A stretch of 64,000 nt of DNA, from NCBI RefSeq assembly GCF_900103695.1, contig NZ_FNHF01000001.1, positions 1,026,961 to 1,090,960 on the forward strand, read 5' to 3'. The position numbers were made by a program, and so were the translations under genes. A model generated the notes under the pieces. The model was not told the origin of the DNA and searched no databases. It was given only the letters and a program-made list of their open reading frames with translations. Position 1 is the stretch's first letter. The number at the start of each line of letters is the position of its first letter. Below, in pieces: positions 9,051 through 18,716 of this stretch. This DNA is from Sediminibacillus halophilus. GTDB taxonomy: Bacteria; Bacillota; Bacilli; Bacillales; Amphibacillaceae.

Positions 9051-10431
9051 GAATATCAGCGCCTTTAATCCAGCGTCCGTTTGTCGTTTGTTTCAGGAAG
9101 GTTGGTTTGGCAGCATACTCTCGGATGACGTTACGGATGTATTCCGGTTTGAATACAGGATTACGATTATCGGCCAAAACCGGATAACCTGATCCTCGTT
9201 GTAAATAATCTGAGCTAGCCACTGTGTACCATGTTTCATCCTCGATTTCTCGCCCGGTAATGGAGACCTTGATGAGACGATAGCCGTCATGCAATACGGT
9301 AGCTCCGGAAATATGAAGCCTTCCTGCATATTTGCCTCTGAACCCTGGTCCTCTGCCATCTGCCAGGCAAACCTGAGCATCCAGTGACTGCTCCAATGCT
9401 ACTTTTAAAGTTTTTCCCTTTATCTCAAATGTCGTCGGATTTAATGGAGAAGGACAGGTTTCGATCAGTTTTTTCTCCGATACGTACTCAAATATACCTG
9501 TATGTGCGATACCGCTATTGATCAATCCGATGTCGGTCTGCAATAAATCCTTCAACCCGTCGGCGATTAAATTCGCCAACGGGTTTTCCTCTACTACATC
9601 ATGCCATAGTGGCTGCTTCAATGTGTAAAGGGGCTGACTTAAATTTTTGACTCCCTTTTCTTTATTTGTTGCTAATATATCGGCTATCCTACTGGATGCT
9701 TCAGCCTTATCTGTCGAGAGCATGCTACTGTCGGTCAAGGTGACTTTTCCGTTTTCTACCGTTAACTCGAGAACGCCTACATGTTCGCCAAACGATCCGG
9801 CACTATTGCAAATCGTGCCATTTATCACCCTGGGTTCGGTATAAAGCTGGTGGTCATGCGCAGATATCAATACATCAATGCCTTCGATTTCTTCAGCAAG
9901 CTTTTGATCTGCGGCTGTGCCGATATGACTTAAAACCACACAAAGGTCAAATAATCCACGCTTCCTTTCCAATTCTGTTTGCAATGCTGTTTTATAATCG
10001 GATACATGGATACCGAGCCCGTCGTTGAATTCATCCAAATTTGGCGATGAACCGGTAATTAATATACGCAGGCCATCTTTTTCGATGATCGTACTACTAA
10101 CCACTCCCTCAATCGGTGCCAAATCCTTTTTTAAAAGATTGTTGCTGATAAAAGGTACCGTGCTGTTCCCTGCCATATACTCAAGTGTTTCCATGCCGTT
10201 GAATATTTCATTATTTCCAATGGTCAATGCATCGTATCCGGCCTCGCTCAACAACTCAATCGCTGCCATTCCTTTAGTTCCTTGTAATTCGATGCTTTTA
10301 AAATCGGCAAAATCCCCGCCGTCCAATAGTAAAGTATGTTTATCCTTATGCTGTCGGATCAGTGACACAGCTCTGGAAAAGTTGTCATAATGACTGTGCA
10401 CATCATTGGTATGTATAATTTTAAGCTTCAT
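9043..10431 (-). CDS. yunD: Metallophosphoesterase / 5'-nucleotidase family protein YunD
   Basis: A 462-residue protein, the length of B. subtilis YunD. The N-terminal two-metal phosphoesterase domain shows HTNDVHSHYD, LLDGGDFAD, IGNNE, SHIGTAADQ and SAHDHQLY. The C-terminal half is a 5'-nucleotidase substrate domain (NSGIAHTGIF; GRGPGFRGKYAGRLH). No signal peptide is present, so it acts in the cytoplasm, probably on nucleotides or nucleotide sugars. The ATG at 10431 follows AAAGGGGG by six bases; a TTG directly upstream is less likely. The kinase gene overlaps its stop. Confidence 0.85.
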   Translation of the reverse strand: MKLKIIHTNDVHSHYDNFSRAVSLIRQHKDKHTLLLDGGDFADFKSIELQGTKGMAAIELLSEAGYDALTIGNNEIFNGMETLEYMAGNSTVPFISNNLLKKDLAPIEGVVSSTIIEKDGLRILITGSSPNLDEFNDGLGIHVSDYKTALQTELERKRGLFDLCVVLSHIGTAADQKLAEEIEGIDVLISAHDHQLYTEPRVINGTICNSAGSFGEHVGVLELTVENGKVTLTDSSMLSTDKAEASSRIADILATNKEKGVKNLSQPLYTLKQPLWHDVVEENPLANLIADGLKDLLQTDIGLINSGIAHTGIFEYVSEKKLIETCPSPLNPTTFEIKGKTLKVALEQSLDAQVCLADGRGPGFRGKYAGRLHISGATVLHDGYRLIKVSITGREIEDETWYTVASSDYLQRGSGYPVLADNRNPVFKPEYIRNVIREYAAKPTFLKQTTNGRWIKGADILV

Positions 10432-10741
10432 CAATATCCCCCTTTATTGCTGTTATGGTGGCTACTTTTTAAATACGGTTACTATTGCATAAAAGATCAA
10501 AACTGCAGTGTAACGTTAAAGAGACTTTCTACCATTTTTCCCTCGTTGAGGTGAAATGCGGTGCTGCGGAAAGAGAGTGTTTTTTTCCGCATTGCTGAAT
10601 TGCCACTCAACCTGTAAAGGATAGGTGGAAGTCACTGGAAAGTTGTGTAGCAGTTTCTCTCTACTTAGACGAAAGCAACAAAGCATATAATGGCCTATCC
10701 TTCTAATAATTCGCAAAAACCTTCCAAATTCCTGCTAAAAA
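10432..10741. other. Intergenic stretch without a supported gene
   Basis: Between yunD and the terminator of the C39 protease gene. A 66-codon minus-strand frame at 10516-10716 has no ribosome site and an implausible composition. No promoter or repeat could be assigned. Confidence 0.5.
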
Positions 10742-10772
10742 ACGGTCCTTTCTTTGTTAAAAGGGGACCGCT
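10742..10772 (-). terminator. Intrinsic terminator of the C39 protease gene
   Basis: ACGGTCC and GGGACCGC form a GC stem around an A/T-rich loop, directly after the protease stop codon. A-rich and T-rich tracts flank the loop side rather than a long T-run, so efficiency is uncertain. Confidence 0.5.
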
Positions 10773-10782
10773 TTCCTGTACT

Positions 10783-11751
10783 TCACCATAAAATTTTCAA
10801 GGCATTGATAGCTACCGTTCTAGTATTCGTTATTTGCTTCCATAACGATATGGATTGATTAGTATATGCGTTTTCTTCTACTGTTTTACTCTTCACCTTT
10901 CTATTCTTGCTTTTTTCTTTTATATTACTTCTTCGCGGGTTTTTTTCTCCTTTTATTAACACCGCAGAAGATTCGTTACCTTTTTTAGATTTGCTGGCCG
11001 TTTTTCTTGGTTGCGAGAAACTTTTCCATTCCAGTTCTTCTGGCGGTTGGAGATCTTTGTCATCCATTTTCAAGGTCACCGATCTTCTTCCCATTGATCG
11101 CCAGTTTTCCTTGAATAGTTCCCGATCGTATACTTCCTCTTGACCAGTGTAGGGGTCGTTGACGATAACATGATCCTCATCAAATCCAACAATAACAACC
11201 GCATGCTCATAACGATACCAATCTATTTGTTCGCCTTCTTCATCTACCCATGAAATACTATGATAGGTTTTTTGCTGATTAATCGTAGTCCATGCCATTA
11301 CAGGCTTTCCAGTCTGGATGACATCCAAAATCGTTTGAAAGCTTTTCCCTGTTAAATCAACTGCCCTTCCAGGCATAATCTGATCAATCGTATGTAAGAT
11401 AGGTCCTTCAAAAACCCCAAAGCTGCCTTCCTCCGAGTATGGATCGCCAACAAATTGAAAGTCGGGATTTGCTCCCACAGCTTGTCCATCTATTTCTCTG
11501 ACCTTACTCCCTTTCGGCAGCCTTTCTACTATTTCAAACTTGCTTATATCGACTCCGCCCCAATTTAATAGCATTGCCAACGCTGTGGATTCACAGCCTG
11601 TTGGAAGTTCGGGGTATTGATCAAAAACCGGTATTCCTTTTATCCGAACTCCTGATGCCTGAATGCGTTTACTTTTAGAAAAACAGAAACTAGTCATAAA
11701 AAGCATAAACACCATACATACAATCATTAACTTCCTAACGTATTTCCCCAC
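10783..11751 (-). CDS. Secreted C39-like cysteine peptidase
   Basis: A 322-residue exported protein. A short basic start and a hydrophobic run (LMIVCMVFMLFMTSFCF) form a signal peptide or anchor. A Peptidase_C39_2 domain covers about residues 36-215, with the catalytic Cys53 (PTGCESTAL), His183 (YEHAVVIVGFD) and Asn198-Asp199 (VNDPYTG) visible. The tail from about 225 is a very basic, Lys/Ser-rich low-complexity region, plausible for binding to the anionic cell wall. Start is GTG with AGAGAGG nine bases upstream. No bacteriocin genes are near, so the substrate is unknown; a wall- or spore-related role is a guess. Confidence 0.8.
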   Translation of the reverse strand: MGKYVRKLMIVCMVFMLFMTSFCFSKSKRIQASGVRIKGIPVFDQYPELPTGCESTALAMLLNWGGVDISKFEIVERLPKGSKVREIDGQAVGANPDFQFVGDPYSEEGSFGVFEGPILHTIDQIMPGRAVDLTGKSFQTILDVIQTGKPVMAWTTINQQKTYHSISWVDEEGEQIDWYRYEHAVVIVGFDEDHVIVNDPYTGQEEVYDRELFKENWRSMGRRSVTLKMDDKDLQPPEELEWKSFSQPRKTASKSKKGNESSAVLIKGEKNPRRSNIKEKSKNRKVKSKTVEENAYTNQSISLWKQITNTRTVAINALKILW

Positions 11752-12018
11752 TAAAAAAATCCTCTCTGCTATCTTTCTATTCTCGCAGCCTCAATTTCAA
11801 CGGTTTTAAAATAGTATTATTTTACTATTTTAATGGTAATAAAAGAATATCCTTCCCCCATTTATACTATAATAGTTATCTATCTATTTCCACCCTTTTT
11901 CCAAATTTTATAAAAACTCCTTCGCGGATGACTCACTTGGCTGGATTAGTCTTTTGGATAAATAGAAAAACCCTTAAAATAAATGATATGTTCAACTCTG
12001 TAGCTTCATCAAAATTAA
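11752..12018. other. Intergenic stretch upstream of the C39 peptidase
   Basis: AT-rich DNA that must hold the promoter of the minus-strand peptidase gene. I could not pick a convincing -35/-10 pair, and no further gene is visible. Confidence 0.4.
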
Positions 12019-12061
12019 AAAAGCCATCCCACTGAAACACCTCAGTAGAATGGCTTTTTTT
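12019..12061 (-). terminator. Terminator of the carbonic anhydrase gene
   Basis: AAAAAGCCATCCCACTGA pairs with the facing TCAGTAGAATGGCTTTTT, a stem flanked by A-run and T-run, four bases past the stop codon. It could also work on the plus strand. Confidence 0.85.
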
Positions 12062-12064
12062 CGG

Positions 12065-12628
12065 TTATTGCTGGTATCCGTCAACCACGACGTCTAGCTT
12101 TCCGGTATCAGGTGCAATGACTAACCCGTGCACCGGTACATCGGAAGGCAGCATCGGATGGTGTTTGATGGTTTCGACACTGTGCTTGACACTGTCTTCC
12201 ACCCGATCGAACCCTTGTAAAAATTGATCTAGATTTACACCGGAATGCTCCAATGTCGCCAATGTTTCTTCACTTACTCCTCGCTCTTTCACTTTGTCCA
12301 ACATCGCTTCAGCGTTTAAACTGGACATGCCGCAGTTATGATGACCGACAACGAATACCTCGTCTGCTTTCAGTTCATAAACAGCTACGAGTATGCTCTG
12401 CATAACGCTGCCAAACGGATCGCCTACGATTGCTCCAGCAGTTTTAATGACTTTCGCATCCCCATTGCCGATATTCATCGACTGGGGAAGCAGTTCCACA
12501 AGGCGGGTGTCCATGCAGGAGATAATGACCGCCCTCTTATTCGGAAACTTGTCTGTTTGATATTTTTCATAGTCCTGGTTTCCGACAAACTTTTCATTGT
12601 GCGCCAAAATTTCTTCCAATAACTTCAT
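12065..12628 (-). CDS. ytiB: Beta-class carbonic anhydrase (YtiB-like)
   Basis: Interconverts CO2 and bicarbonate. The 187-residue protein carries the beta-class zinc ligands Cys38, His96 and Cys99 (ISCMDTR and VVGHHNCG) and the Asp40-Arg42 dyad. Length and sequence agree with B. subtilis YtiB. It is monocistronic, with its own terminator and a GAGAGGGA ribosome site. It would supply bicarbonate for carboxylations in the cytoplasm. Confidence 0.9.
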   Translation of the reverse strand: MKLLEEILAHNEKFVGNQDYEKYQTDKFPNKRAVIISCMDTRLVELLPQSMNIGNGDAKVIKTAGAIVGDPFGSVMQSILVAVYELKADEVFVVGHHNCGMSSLNAEAMLDKVKERGVSEETLATLEHSGVNLDQFLQGFDRVEDSVKHSVETIKHHPMLPSDVPVHGLVIAPDTGKLDVVVDGYQQ

Positions 12629-12839
12629 TTTAGTCCCTCTCTTCTATTATATGTACTAGATAAATTATAAAAGGTCTTTCAAAAAAAATAAAATAAATAG
12701 GTAATGACTTCATTAATTTTGCAAAGGATCAGGTGCCATCAATCGATCCTTTCGACCGTAAACCTCTATTTCTATCATCTTCCTATGAAAAATAATCCCT
12801 GCCATATCAATAATCTAAAGCTATTGCCTGATTTTTACT

Positions 12840-12868
12840 TTGACATTTTAACTAGATAGAAATAATAT
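12840..12868 (+). promoter_or_regulatory. Sigma-A promoter of the peptide transporter gene
   Basis: TTGACA at 12840-12845 and TAATAT at 12863-12868 with a 17-base spacer, 28 bases before the start codon. Confidence 0.75.
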
Positions 12869-12895
12869 GGTAAAGGTAATAAAAGGAGGTTGCTT

Positions 12896-14386
12896 ATGAC
12901 TGGCGAGAAAAAACAGAAAATTGTGGACAGCGTACCTCAGAAAGGCTTTTTTGGTCACCCGAAAGGTTTATTTACGCTATTTTTTACTGAATTTTGGGAA
13001 CGTTTTTCCTACTATGGAATGCGGGCGATTCTCGTATTCTACATGTACTACGAAGTATCCAGCGGCGGATTAGGACTGCCGGAAAGCACTGCGCTTGCTA
13101 TTATGTCTATTTACGGATCACTCGTATATATGTCGGGTATAATTGGAGGCTGGCTTGCCGATAGAGTTCTCGGTACTTCAAGAGCACTTTTATACGGTGG
13201 AATTTTGATTATGTTCGGACATATTGCCCTGGCAATTCCAGGTAGCATTACATTGTTCTTTGTCTCAATGGTACTGATCGTCCTGGGAACAGGTTTATTG
13301 AAACCGAATGTTTCTACCATGGTCGGTGAGATTTACAGTGAGAAAGACCAGCGTCGCGATGCCGGCTTCAGTATTTTTTACATGGGTATTAATCTAGGAG
13401 GTTTTCTTGCTCCGTTAATTGTCGGAACACTCGGAACAGAAGTTAACTTTCATCTCGGTTTCGGTATAGCCGCAGTCGGAATGTTTTGTGGATTGATGGT
13501 TTATATCTTTACGAGAAAGAAAAACCTTGGTCTTGCCGGAAACTATGTTGGTAATCCCTTATCCGCGGAAGAAATGAAAAAATTCACTAAATGGATGGTA
13601 CTGGCTGCTATCGTGGTCATTGTGCTTATCGCCTTTACCATTCCAATGGGACTGCTTACCTTTGATACGTTTATCGGATTGATCGGCGTGCTTGGTATTT
13701 TGATTCCTACTATATACTTTGTGGTCATGTACCGTAGTCCGAAAACAACAACTGTGGAACGGTCAAGGATTATCGCCTATATTCCCCTTTTCATCGCTTC
13801 GGTAATGTTCTGGGCAATTCAAGAACAAGGGTCGACAATCCTGGCTAATTATGCCGATCAGCGCACTCAACTACAATTTGCAGGTATTGATATTTCTCCG
13901 GCTTGGTTTCAGTCACTGAACCCATTGTTCATCATTTTCCTGGCACCTGCATTTGCCTGGTTATGGGTCAAGCTTGGTGATCGCCAGCCGTCCGTACCGA
14001 AGAAGTTCTCTTTAGGTCTGTTGTTTGCCGGTTTGTCGTTCATCGTCATCCTTGTGCCTGGAGCTTTAAGCGGAGATGCATTAGTCAATCCATTATGGCT
14101 GGTACTAAGTTACTTTATCGTGGTGCTTGGTGAATTGTGCTTATCACCAGTAGGGTTGTCAGCCACCACGAAATTGGCGCCTGCAGCCTTCTCAGCTCAA
14201 ACGATGAGCCTATGGTTCCTGTCCAATGCAGCAGCCCAAGCGATCAACGCACAAATTGTCAAATTCTACACAGACGAAACCGAGACACTTTACTTTGGTA
14301 TCATCGGTGGATCTGCCTTAGTATTAAGCTTGTTGTTGTTCCTGCTTTCGCCTGTCATTCAAAAGAAAATGCAAGGTGTCAAGTAA
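12896..14386 (+). CDS. dtpT: POT-family di-/tripeptide:H+ symporter
   Basis: A 496-residue proton-coupled oligopeptide transporter. The first segment has the ExxER-type motif (FTEFWERFSYYGMRAIL) needed for proton coupling, and the PTR2 signature FYMGINLGGFLAPLIVG follows near residue 160. About 14 hydrophobic segments are visible. It imports di- and tripeptides as nitrogen source. The frame is open to a TTG six bases upstream, but AAAAGGAGG is correctly spaced only for the ATG used here. It has its own promoter and terminator. Confidence 0.9.
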   Translation: MTGEKKQKIVDSVPQKGFFGHPKGLFTLFFTEFWERFSYYGMRAILVFYMYYEVSSGGLGLPESTALAIMSIYGSLVYMSGIIGGWLADRVLGTSRALLYGGILIMFGHIALAIPGSITLFFVSMVLIVLGTGLLKPNVSTMVGEIYSEKDQRRDAGFSIFYMGINLGGFLAPLIVGTLGTEVNFHLGFGIAAVGMFCGLMVYIFTRKKNLGLAGNYVGNPLSAEEMKKFTKWMVLAAIVVIVLIAFTIPMGLLTFDTFIGLIGVLGILIPTIYFVVMYRSPKTTTVERSRIIAYIPLFIASVMFWAIQEQGSTILANYADQRTQLQFAGIDISPAWFQSLNPLFIIFLAPAFAWLWVKLGDRQPSVPKKFSLGLLFAGLSFIVILVPGALSGDALVNPLWLVLSYFIVVLGELCLSPVGLSATTKLAPAAFSAQTMSLWFLSNAAAQAINAQIVKFYTDETETLYFGIIGGSALVLSLLLFLLSPVIQKKMQGVK

Positions 14387-14441
14387 CAACAGCGTATATT
14401 TATTAACTGTCCACACAATGAATTTTTTGATAATTGTTAAC

Positions 14442-14479
14442 AAAAGCGGCTTGGCGCTCTCAGCGTTGAGCCGCTTTTT
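14442..14479 (+). terminator. Terminator of the peptide transporter gene
   Basis: AAAGCGGCT and AGCCGCTTTTT form a stem with a T-run, about 55 bases past the stop codon. Confidence 0.8.
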
Positions 14480-14622
14480 ATGTAACTCCGGTTTTCTGAC
14501 GACTTTCCTTTCCCCAACGGAGGGGATTTTTTCAAGGCAATCATATAAACAATCAATTATTTGCCCAATTATATTCCTGTTTATCCAGCGACTAAATATT
14601 TGGAAAAAGAGCCATTACATGA

Positions 14623-16060
14623 CTATCCATACATATTCCCACCTTTTCCAGCCGGCAAAACATATTCTTTCTGTTTCCAGCCTAACACGGCCACACCGAT
14701 AACAGATACAAATGGATAAGCAATACTGATTGCAGCTAGACAGAATAACAAGGAAACCAATAAAGTTTGATCTGCGGGCATTTGGCGTTTTGTTCTAGCT
14801 AAAACCGACATCCTGATTTCCATTTGATAATGAAAAAATCGTCTTGTTAAAACGGTATAGAACCATAATTGAACCGGTAACCACCAAGGCTGCTCCTGTA
14901 ACATAAGTAAGCACAGTATAAGCACTGGAGATATAAGTAGTGCCGTACGTGCAAACCAATAGAAGAATCCACGCTTCCACTGCTTCAACTCCCAAGGCAA
15001 ACAATAAACCAGCCTGTTGCCGAAGCCACCGAAAAAAAAAACTGGAAGCCATTTGCACAAATAAAAAGATGGCCAGCGCTATTCCAAACCCAAACAGCCA
15101 ATCATTGCGGGTACCAAGAAGCACTAATAGAATCAAGACACTGCCAATCGTACGGATCACCGCTTCTTTCTGTTCCAATAAATAGTTTTTCCAGAGCCTT
15201 CGATAAATTCTGACAGGGTTGGAGTAATCAAATCTTTTACGATTCACTCTACTTGTGAATAATTGCTGAATCCACCCCTGCTTAGATGGAGGCTTTATTT
15301 CCATTTGCGACATTTTGTTAATAAACCACATATTCCAGATGATCAAATCATTCGTCTGCACGACTTTCGACCAGTTTACGGACTCGGTCGCTCTTTTTAG
15401 CAGCAAGATGTTTGTACCTGCAAGGAATACAAACAGCACTCCCATCCACCAAGCCGAACCGCCGACATACATACTAAGCAACCTGACAATTGCAGCCATA
15501 ACGACAATTGCTGTGCTTGTCATCAACTTTATTAAAAAATGTCTTTGGAACAGTCGCCACTGAGGGACTGCCATTAACACATCCATCAAAATGATCAAAC
15601 CAGCTGTCATCATGACAAAATCGAAAGCAAGCGGCGTAATAAAAGCGATAAAACCGGCAAGAAACACCCAAACAGCCGTGGTTTTCAGCAACCTCTCGCC
15701 TATACAATATTGCCAGAGTTGTTGTTTGGAAAATGGCAGCATGCTTAATTTCAATTCGGCACTCGAGAATAGCACCCCTGGTCTGGTAAAAGAGGTTATA
15801 ACAGGACGCACAAACAGGACGAGAACAAGATTGAGATAATTGGCTGTAACAAATGATTGCAACTGAAGAATTCTATCAGCTGACTCTTGCAACGTTTCAT
15901 GTAAGATGAAAAATCCAAACAGTAGGAATGCTCCTAAATAGATTGATATAGTCACATCAAAGCTTACACCGAAGGCCAGCTTGTACAGCTTTGATTTCTT
16001 TCTGAAACGATGCCTTTTCACATATCGATAAACACTCCAGGCATTTTCGAACCCAGTCAT
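14623..16060 (-). pseudogene. ABC transporter permease (YthQ/EcsB-like), frameshifted in a T10 tract
   Basis: Membrane component of a two-gene ABC transporter. The N-terminal frame (from 16060) encodes about 340 residues of polytopic protein; the downstream frame (to 14623) continues with FFFGGFGNRLVY...WELKQWKRGFFYWFARTALL, typical of this permease family, and several more segments. The switch falls on ten consecutive T residues of the coding strand (A run 15032-15041). Nine T would join the frames into one protein of about 478 residues. Reading on in the first frame gives a weak alternative end at 14795. The tract may be a true mutation, a phase-variable or slippage-prone site, or a sequencing error. 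Confidence 0.75.
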
Positions 16061-16758
16061 TCTGAAAATCTCCGTTTCAGGACTTGAAAGCTGTTTATAT
16101 CTCCATGGTCGACCACCTTTCCATGCTGTAGCATGATAAAATGATCGGCTAACTGCTGGACACGGTCCAATTGGTGGGAAGTCAGTAAAATTATTGTTCC
16201 CTGTTCAGCCTTCTCTTTCACCGCTTCTGCTAAAAATTCGGAAGCATAGATGTCCAACCCCATAAAGGGTTCATCAATAAGTAATAACGGGACCTCGGGA
16301 AGCAATGCACATATCGTCTGTACTTTTTGCCGCATTCCCTTTGATAAGGATTCGGGAAACTCATCAAGTTTATCGGTTATTTCCATCTTTCTGGATAAAT
16401 AATCAACCTTCTCCACTAGCTCCTGCTCATCGATTTGATAACTTCGGCCATAAAGTTGAAAATGCTGCATAGCGGTTAGTTCCGGAAGTAGAAAAGGCTC
16501 TTCGGGTATGTAGGATAACATTTGTTTAAAGGGAAGAAAATCTTCCTCCTGAGAGACACCGTTTAATACAATTTTGCCCATTTTCCTCTCCTGCAGTCCA
16601 ATCAATGTTTTCATGATGGTAGACTTTCCCGCTCCATTGTGACCGATTAAAGCGGTTATGGTACCAGGATCTAAATAGAATGACATGTTTTGCAGAATCG
16701 GCTCCCGATTTATTTCTACGGAAACCTCCTCTACCAGTAATCCTTGCAACCAGATCAC
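16057..16758 (-). CDS. ABC transporter ATP-binding protein (YthP-like)
   Basis: A 233-residue ATPase with Walker A (GHNGAGKS, about 39-46), Q-loop region (LSYIPEEPFLLPELT), an ABC signature of the SLSKGMRQK type, Walker B (PLLLIDEPFMGLD) and the switch His (LLTSHQLD). It powers the adjoining permease, with which it overlaps by an ATGA. The pair resembles B. subtilis YthP/YthQ and the Ecs exporters, whose substrate is not known. The gene is intact although the permease frame is broken. Confidence 0.85.
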   Translation of the reverse strand: MIWLQGLLVEEVSVEINREPILQNMSFYLDPGTITALIGHNGAGKSTIMKTLIGLQERKMGKIVLNGVSQEEDFLPFKQMLSYIPEEPFLLPELTAMQHFQLYGRSYQIDEQELVEKVDYLSRKMEITDKLDEFPESLSKGMRQKVQTICALLPEVPLLLIDEPFMGLDIYASEFLAEAVKEKAEQGTIILLTSHQLDRVQQLADHFIMLQHGKVVDHGDINSFQVLKRRFSE

Positions 16759-16901
16759 CTGCCCTCCTTTTGGTTTAACTGATTTACGTTTTATTACATA
16801 GATTGGTTTCGTTTTATGTCAAAAATAGAGCAGTCCCATGTCTAGCGAGTTTTGAAAAATAACAGGAGGGGTTCTAAAGGTTATGGTTATCCAGGAATTA
16901 A

Positions 16902-16936
16902 TAGCTTGCAGAGAAACATAGTATTCCTCTGCAAGC
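16902..16936 (-). terminator. Hairpin downstream of sspH
   Basis: An 11-bp perfect stem, AGCTTGCAGAG with CTCTGCAAGCT, starts 12 bases past the sspH stop. No T-run follows on the minus strand, so it may protect the mRNA end rather than terminate. Confidence 0.45.
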
Positions 16937-16947
16937 TTGAGAACAAT

Positions 16948-17127
16948 TCAACTTTCATGTAGTTGTTCAATTGATACTTGCTGCTTACTCTCTGGATTCT
17001 CCAAGGCATAAACCTGTGCGGTTCCGTTCTGTTCGTCAACTTCTTGAATGTAAACCGGATTTCCCTGATAGGTAACCTTGATTAAATCTTGTGACTGTCT
17101 AATCGCTTTTGCACGTTGGCTTTCCAT
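16948..17127 (-). CDS. sspH: H-type small acid-soluble spore protein
   Basis: A 59-residue minor SASP. The pattern QRAKAI..S.DLIKVTYQGNPVYIQEVDE followed by AQVYALENPES and a final hydrophobic/acidic segment matches the SspH family, made in the forespore late in sporulation. Its AAGGAGG site lies in the stop region of the aldehyde dehydrogenase gene, and the ATG is preferred to a GTG three bases upstream on spacing. The tight spacing allows read-through, but SspH genes usually have their own sigma-G promoter, which would lie inside the upstream gene; I could not identify it. Confidence 0.85.
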   Translation of the reverse strand: MESQRAKAIRQSQDLIKVTYQGNPVYIQEVDEQNGTAQVYALENPESKQQVSIEQLHES

Positions 17128-17139
17128 CACTTTTCCTCC

Positions 17140-18618
17140 TTATTCGGGTATATATGGGAGATCGAGTTCATCAGGTATGTTTATCACATGGGTATCGGTA
17201 TAGGCAAGAATCCCTTCTTTTCCATATTCACGTCCCATTCCCGACTGTTTCACCCCGCCAAATGGAAAACGGACATCGAGCCCCTGCACTGCTGCTGTAT
17301 TGATCATCGTTGTTCCTGCTTGAATATGTTTGGCAATTTTCACGGCATGTTCTTCTTCTCCCCAAACTGAACTGGTCAGGCCAAAAATACTATCATTCGC
17401 CAAATCGATTGCATGCTGATCATCATCAAACGGCAGTATTGGTACAGTAGGGCCAAATTGTTCTTCTACCACGATTGGATCGTCATAACCGGCACCCAGT
17501 ACTACAGTCGGCTGCATAAAGTACCCTTTTTCATACAAATCCTGATCGAGAATTTTGCCAAGCTTTACTACTTTGGCACCTTTGCTTTTGGCATCATCCA
17601 CCAGACTTTGCACAAACTCCATCTGCTTTTTATTATTCACCGAGCCGATGGTCGTATCCTTACCAAATGGGTCTCCCACTCGTATCCATTTATTGGCTGC
17701 TTCAATATATTTCTCGACAAATTGCTCATAAATGGACCGATCAACATATACACGCTTGGCAATCATGCATATTTGTCCAGCGGTAAGAAAGTTGGATATG
17801 ACTAGACGGCGCATGGCTTTCTCGTCATTGACATCAAAATCCTTCAGAACAATCGCGGCATCATTCCCTCCCAATTCCAAAGTCATGTGCTTGATTGTAT
17901 CTGCAGCAGCCTTCATAATATGCTTCGCAGTCTCCGTGCCGCCCGTAAAGGCTATCTTGGCCACTTTAGGATTTGAAGTAAGTTCCACTCCGACATCTGC
18001 CTCACCATGAACTAAATTCAGAACACCTGGCGGAAAAGCATCTGCAATGATTTCAGTCACCACACTAACGGCTAGCGGAGCCAGTGGGCTTGGTTTCAAG
18101 ACCATTGTGTTACCGGCCAGCAAAGCGGGAGCGATTTTTATGGTAGAAAGGGATATAGGATAGTTCCACGGTGATATAGCGGAGACAACACCGATCGCAT
18201 CCTTGGCGATGATTGTTTTTCCACCCTCGTGTTTTTGGACTTCGTTTTCCAGGACTTCCGCTACATTATCGCAGGCAAACTCCATCCATGCCAGGGAAAC
18301 TCCTATTTCCCCTTTTGAATCATATAATGGCTTCCCATGCTCACGACTTAGCAATTCAGCTATCTCAGGTGTGCGATCTTTTATATGCTGAATCGCTGTC
18401 CGCATCCGCTTAATTCTATCTGGCATGTCAGACTCTGCCCAGGATGGAAAAGCATCATGGGCAGCATCAATTGCCCGGACGGTATCCTCCCGTGTATTAA
18501 CGGGGGCATATCCGACAACTTCATCCGGTCTCGCCGGATTTTCCCGGGGCGCCTGTTTTTCAGCCTTAAACTTTTCCCCATTAATTATCGCATCAATCAC
18601 AATCTGCTTATCAGTCAT
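17140..18618 (-). CDS. NAD(P)-dependent aldehyde dehydrogenase
   Basis: A 492-residue aldehyde dehydrogenase. The catalytic Cys284 (AGQICMI), general base Glu248 (LELGGND), the oxyanion Asn in SPWNYP (about 152) and the nucleotide-binding FTGGTETAK (about 224-232) are all present. It oxidises an aldehyde to the acid in the cytoplasm. Sequence resembles the broad NAD-dependent group that includes succinate-semialdehyde and aromatic aldehyde enzymes; the substrate cannot be assigned. The Ile before the catalytic Cys is common in that group. sspH follows after 12 bases. Confidence 0.85.
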   Translation of the reverse strand: MTDKQIVIDAIINGEKFKAEKQAPRENPARPDEVVGYAPVNTREDTVRAIDAAHDAFPSWAESDMPDRIKRMRTAIQHIKDRTPEIAELLSREHGKPLYDSKGEIGVSLAWMEFACDNVAEVLENEVQKHEGGKTIIAKDAIGVVSAISPWNYPISLSTIKIAPALLAGNTMVLKPSPLAPLAVSVVTEIIADAFPPGVLNLVHGEADVGVELTSNPKVAKIAFTGGTETAKHIMKAAADTIKHMTLELGGNDAAIVLKDFDVNDEKAMRRLVISNFLTAGQICMIAKRVYVDRSIYEQFVEKYIEAANKWIRVGDPFGKDTTIGSVNNKKQMEFVQSLVDDAKSKGAKVVKLGKILDQDLYEKGYFMQPTVVLGAGYDDPIVVEEQFGPTVPILPFDDDQHAIDLANDSIFGLTSSVWGEEEHAVKIAKHIQAGTTMINTAAVQGLDVRFPFGGVKQSGMGREYGKEGILAYTDTHVINIPDELDLPYIPE

Positions 18619-18716
18619 TCTGTCTACACTTCCTTCCCAGTAAAGTCCAAAACAATATTCCTAGTATTCGCAACAATCCTACAGCCATTCACCCTTTTCA
18701 TAATGTCTGGGTGTTG

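Noticed and set aside
10516-10716. 66-codon minus-strand frame
   Set aside because: No ribosome site and no recognisable features; the region looks intergenic.
14795-15060. C-terminal extension of the permease in its first frame
   Set aside because: The alternate frame has clear permease-like sequence (WELKQWKRGFFYW) and the right length, so the first frame is read out of phase after the T10 tract.
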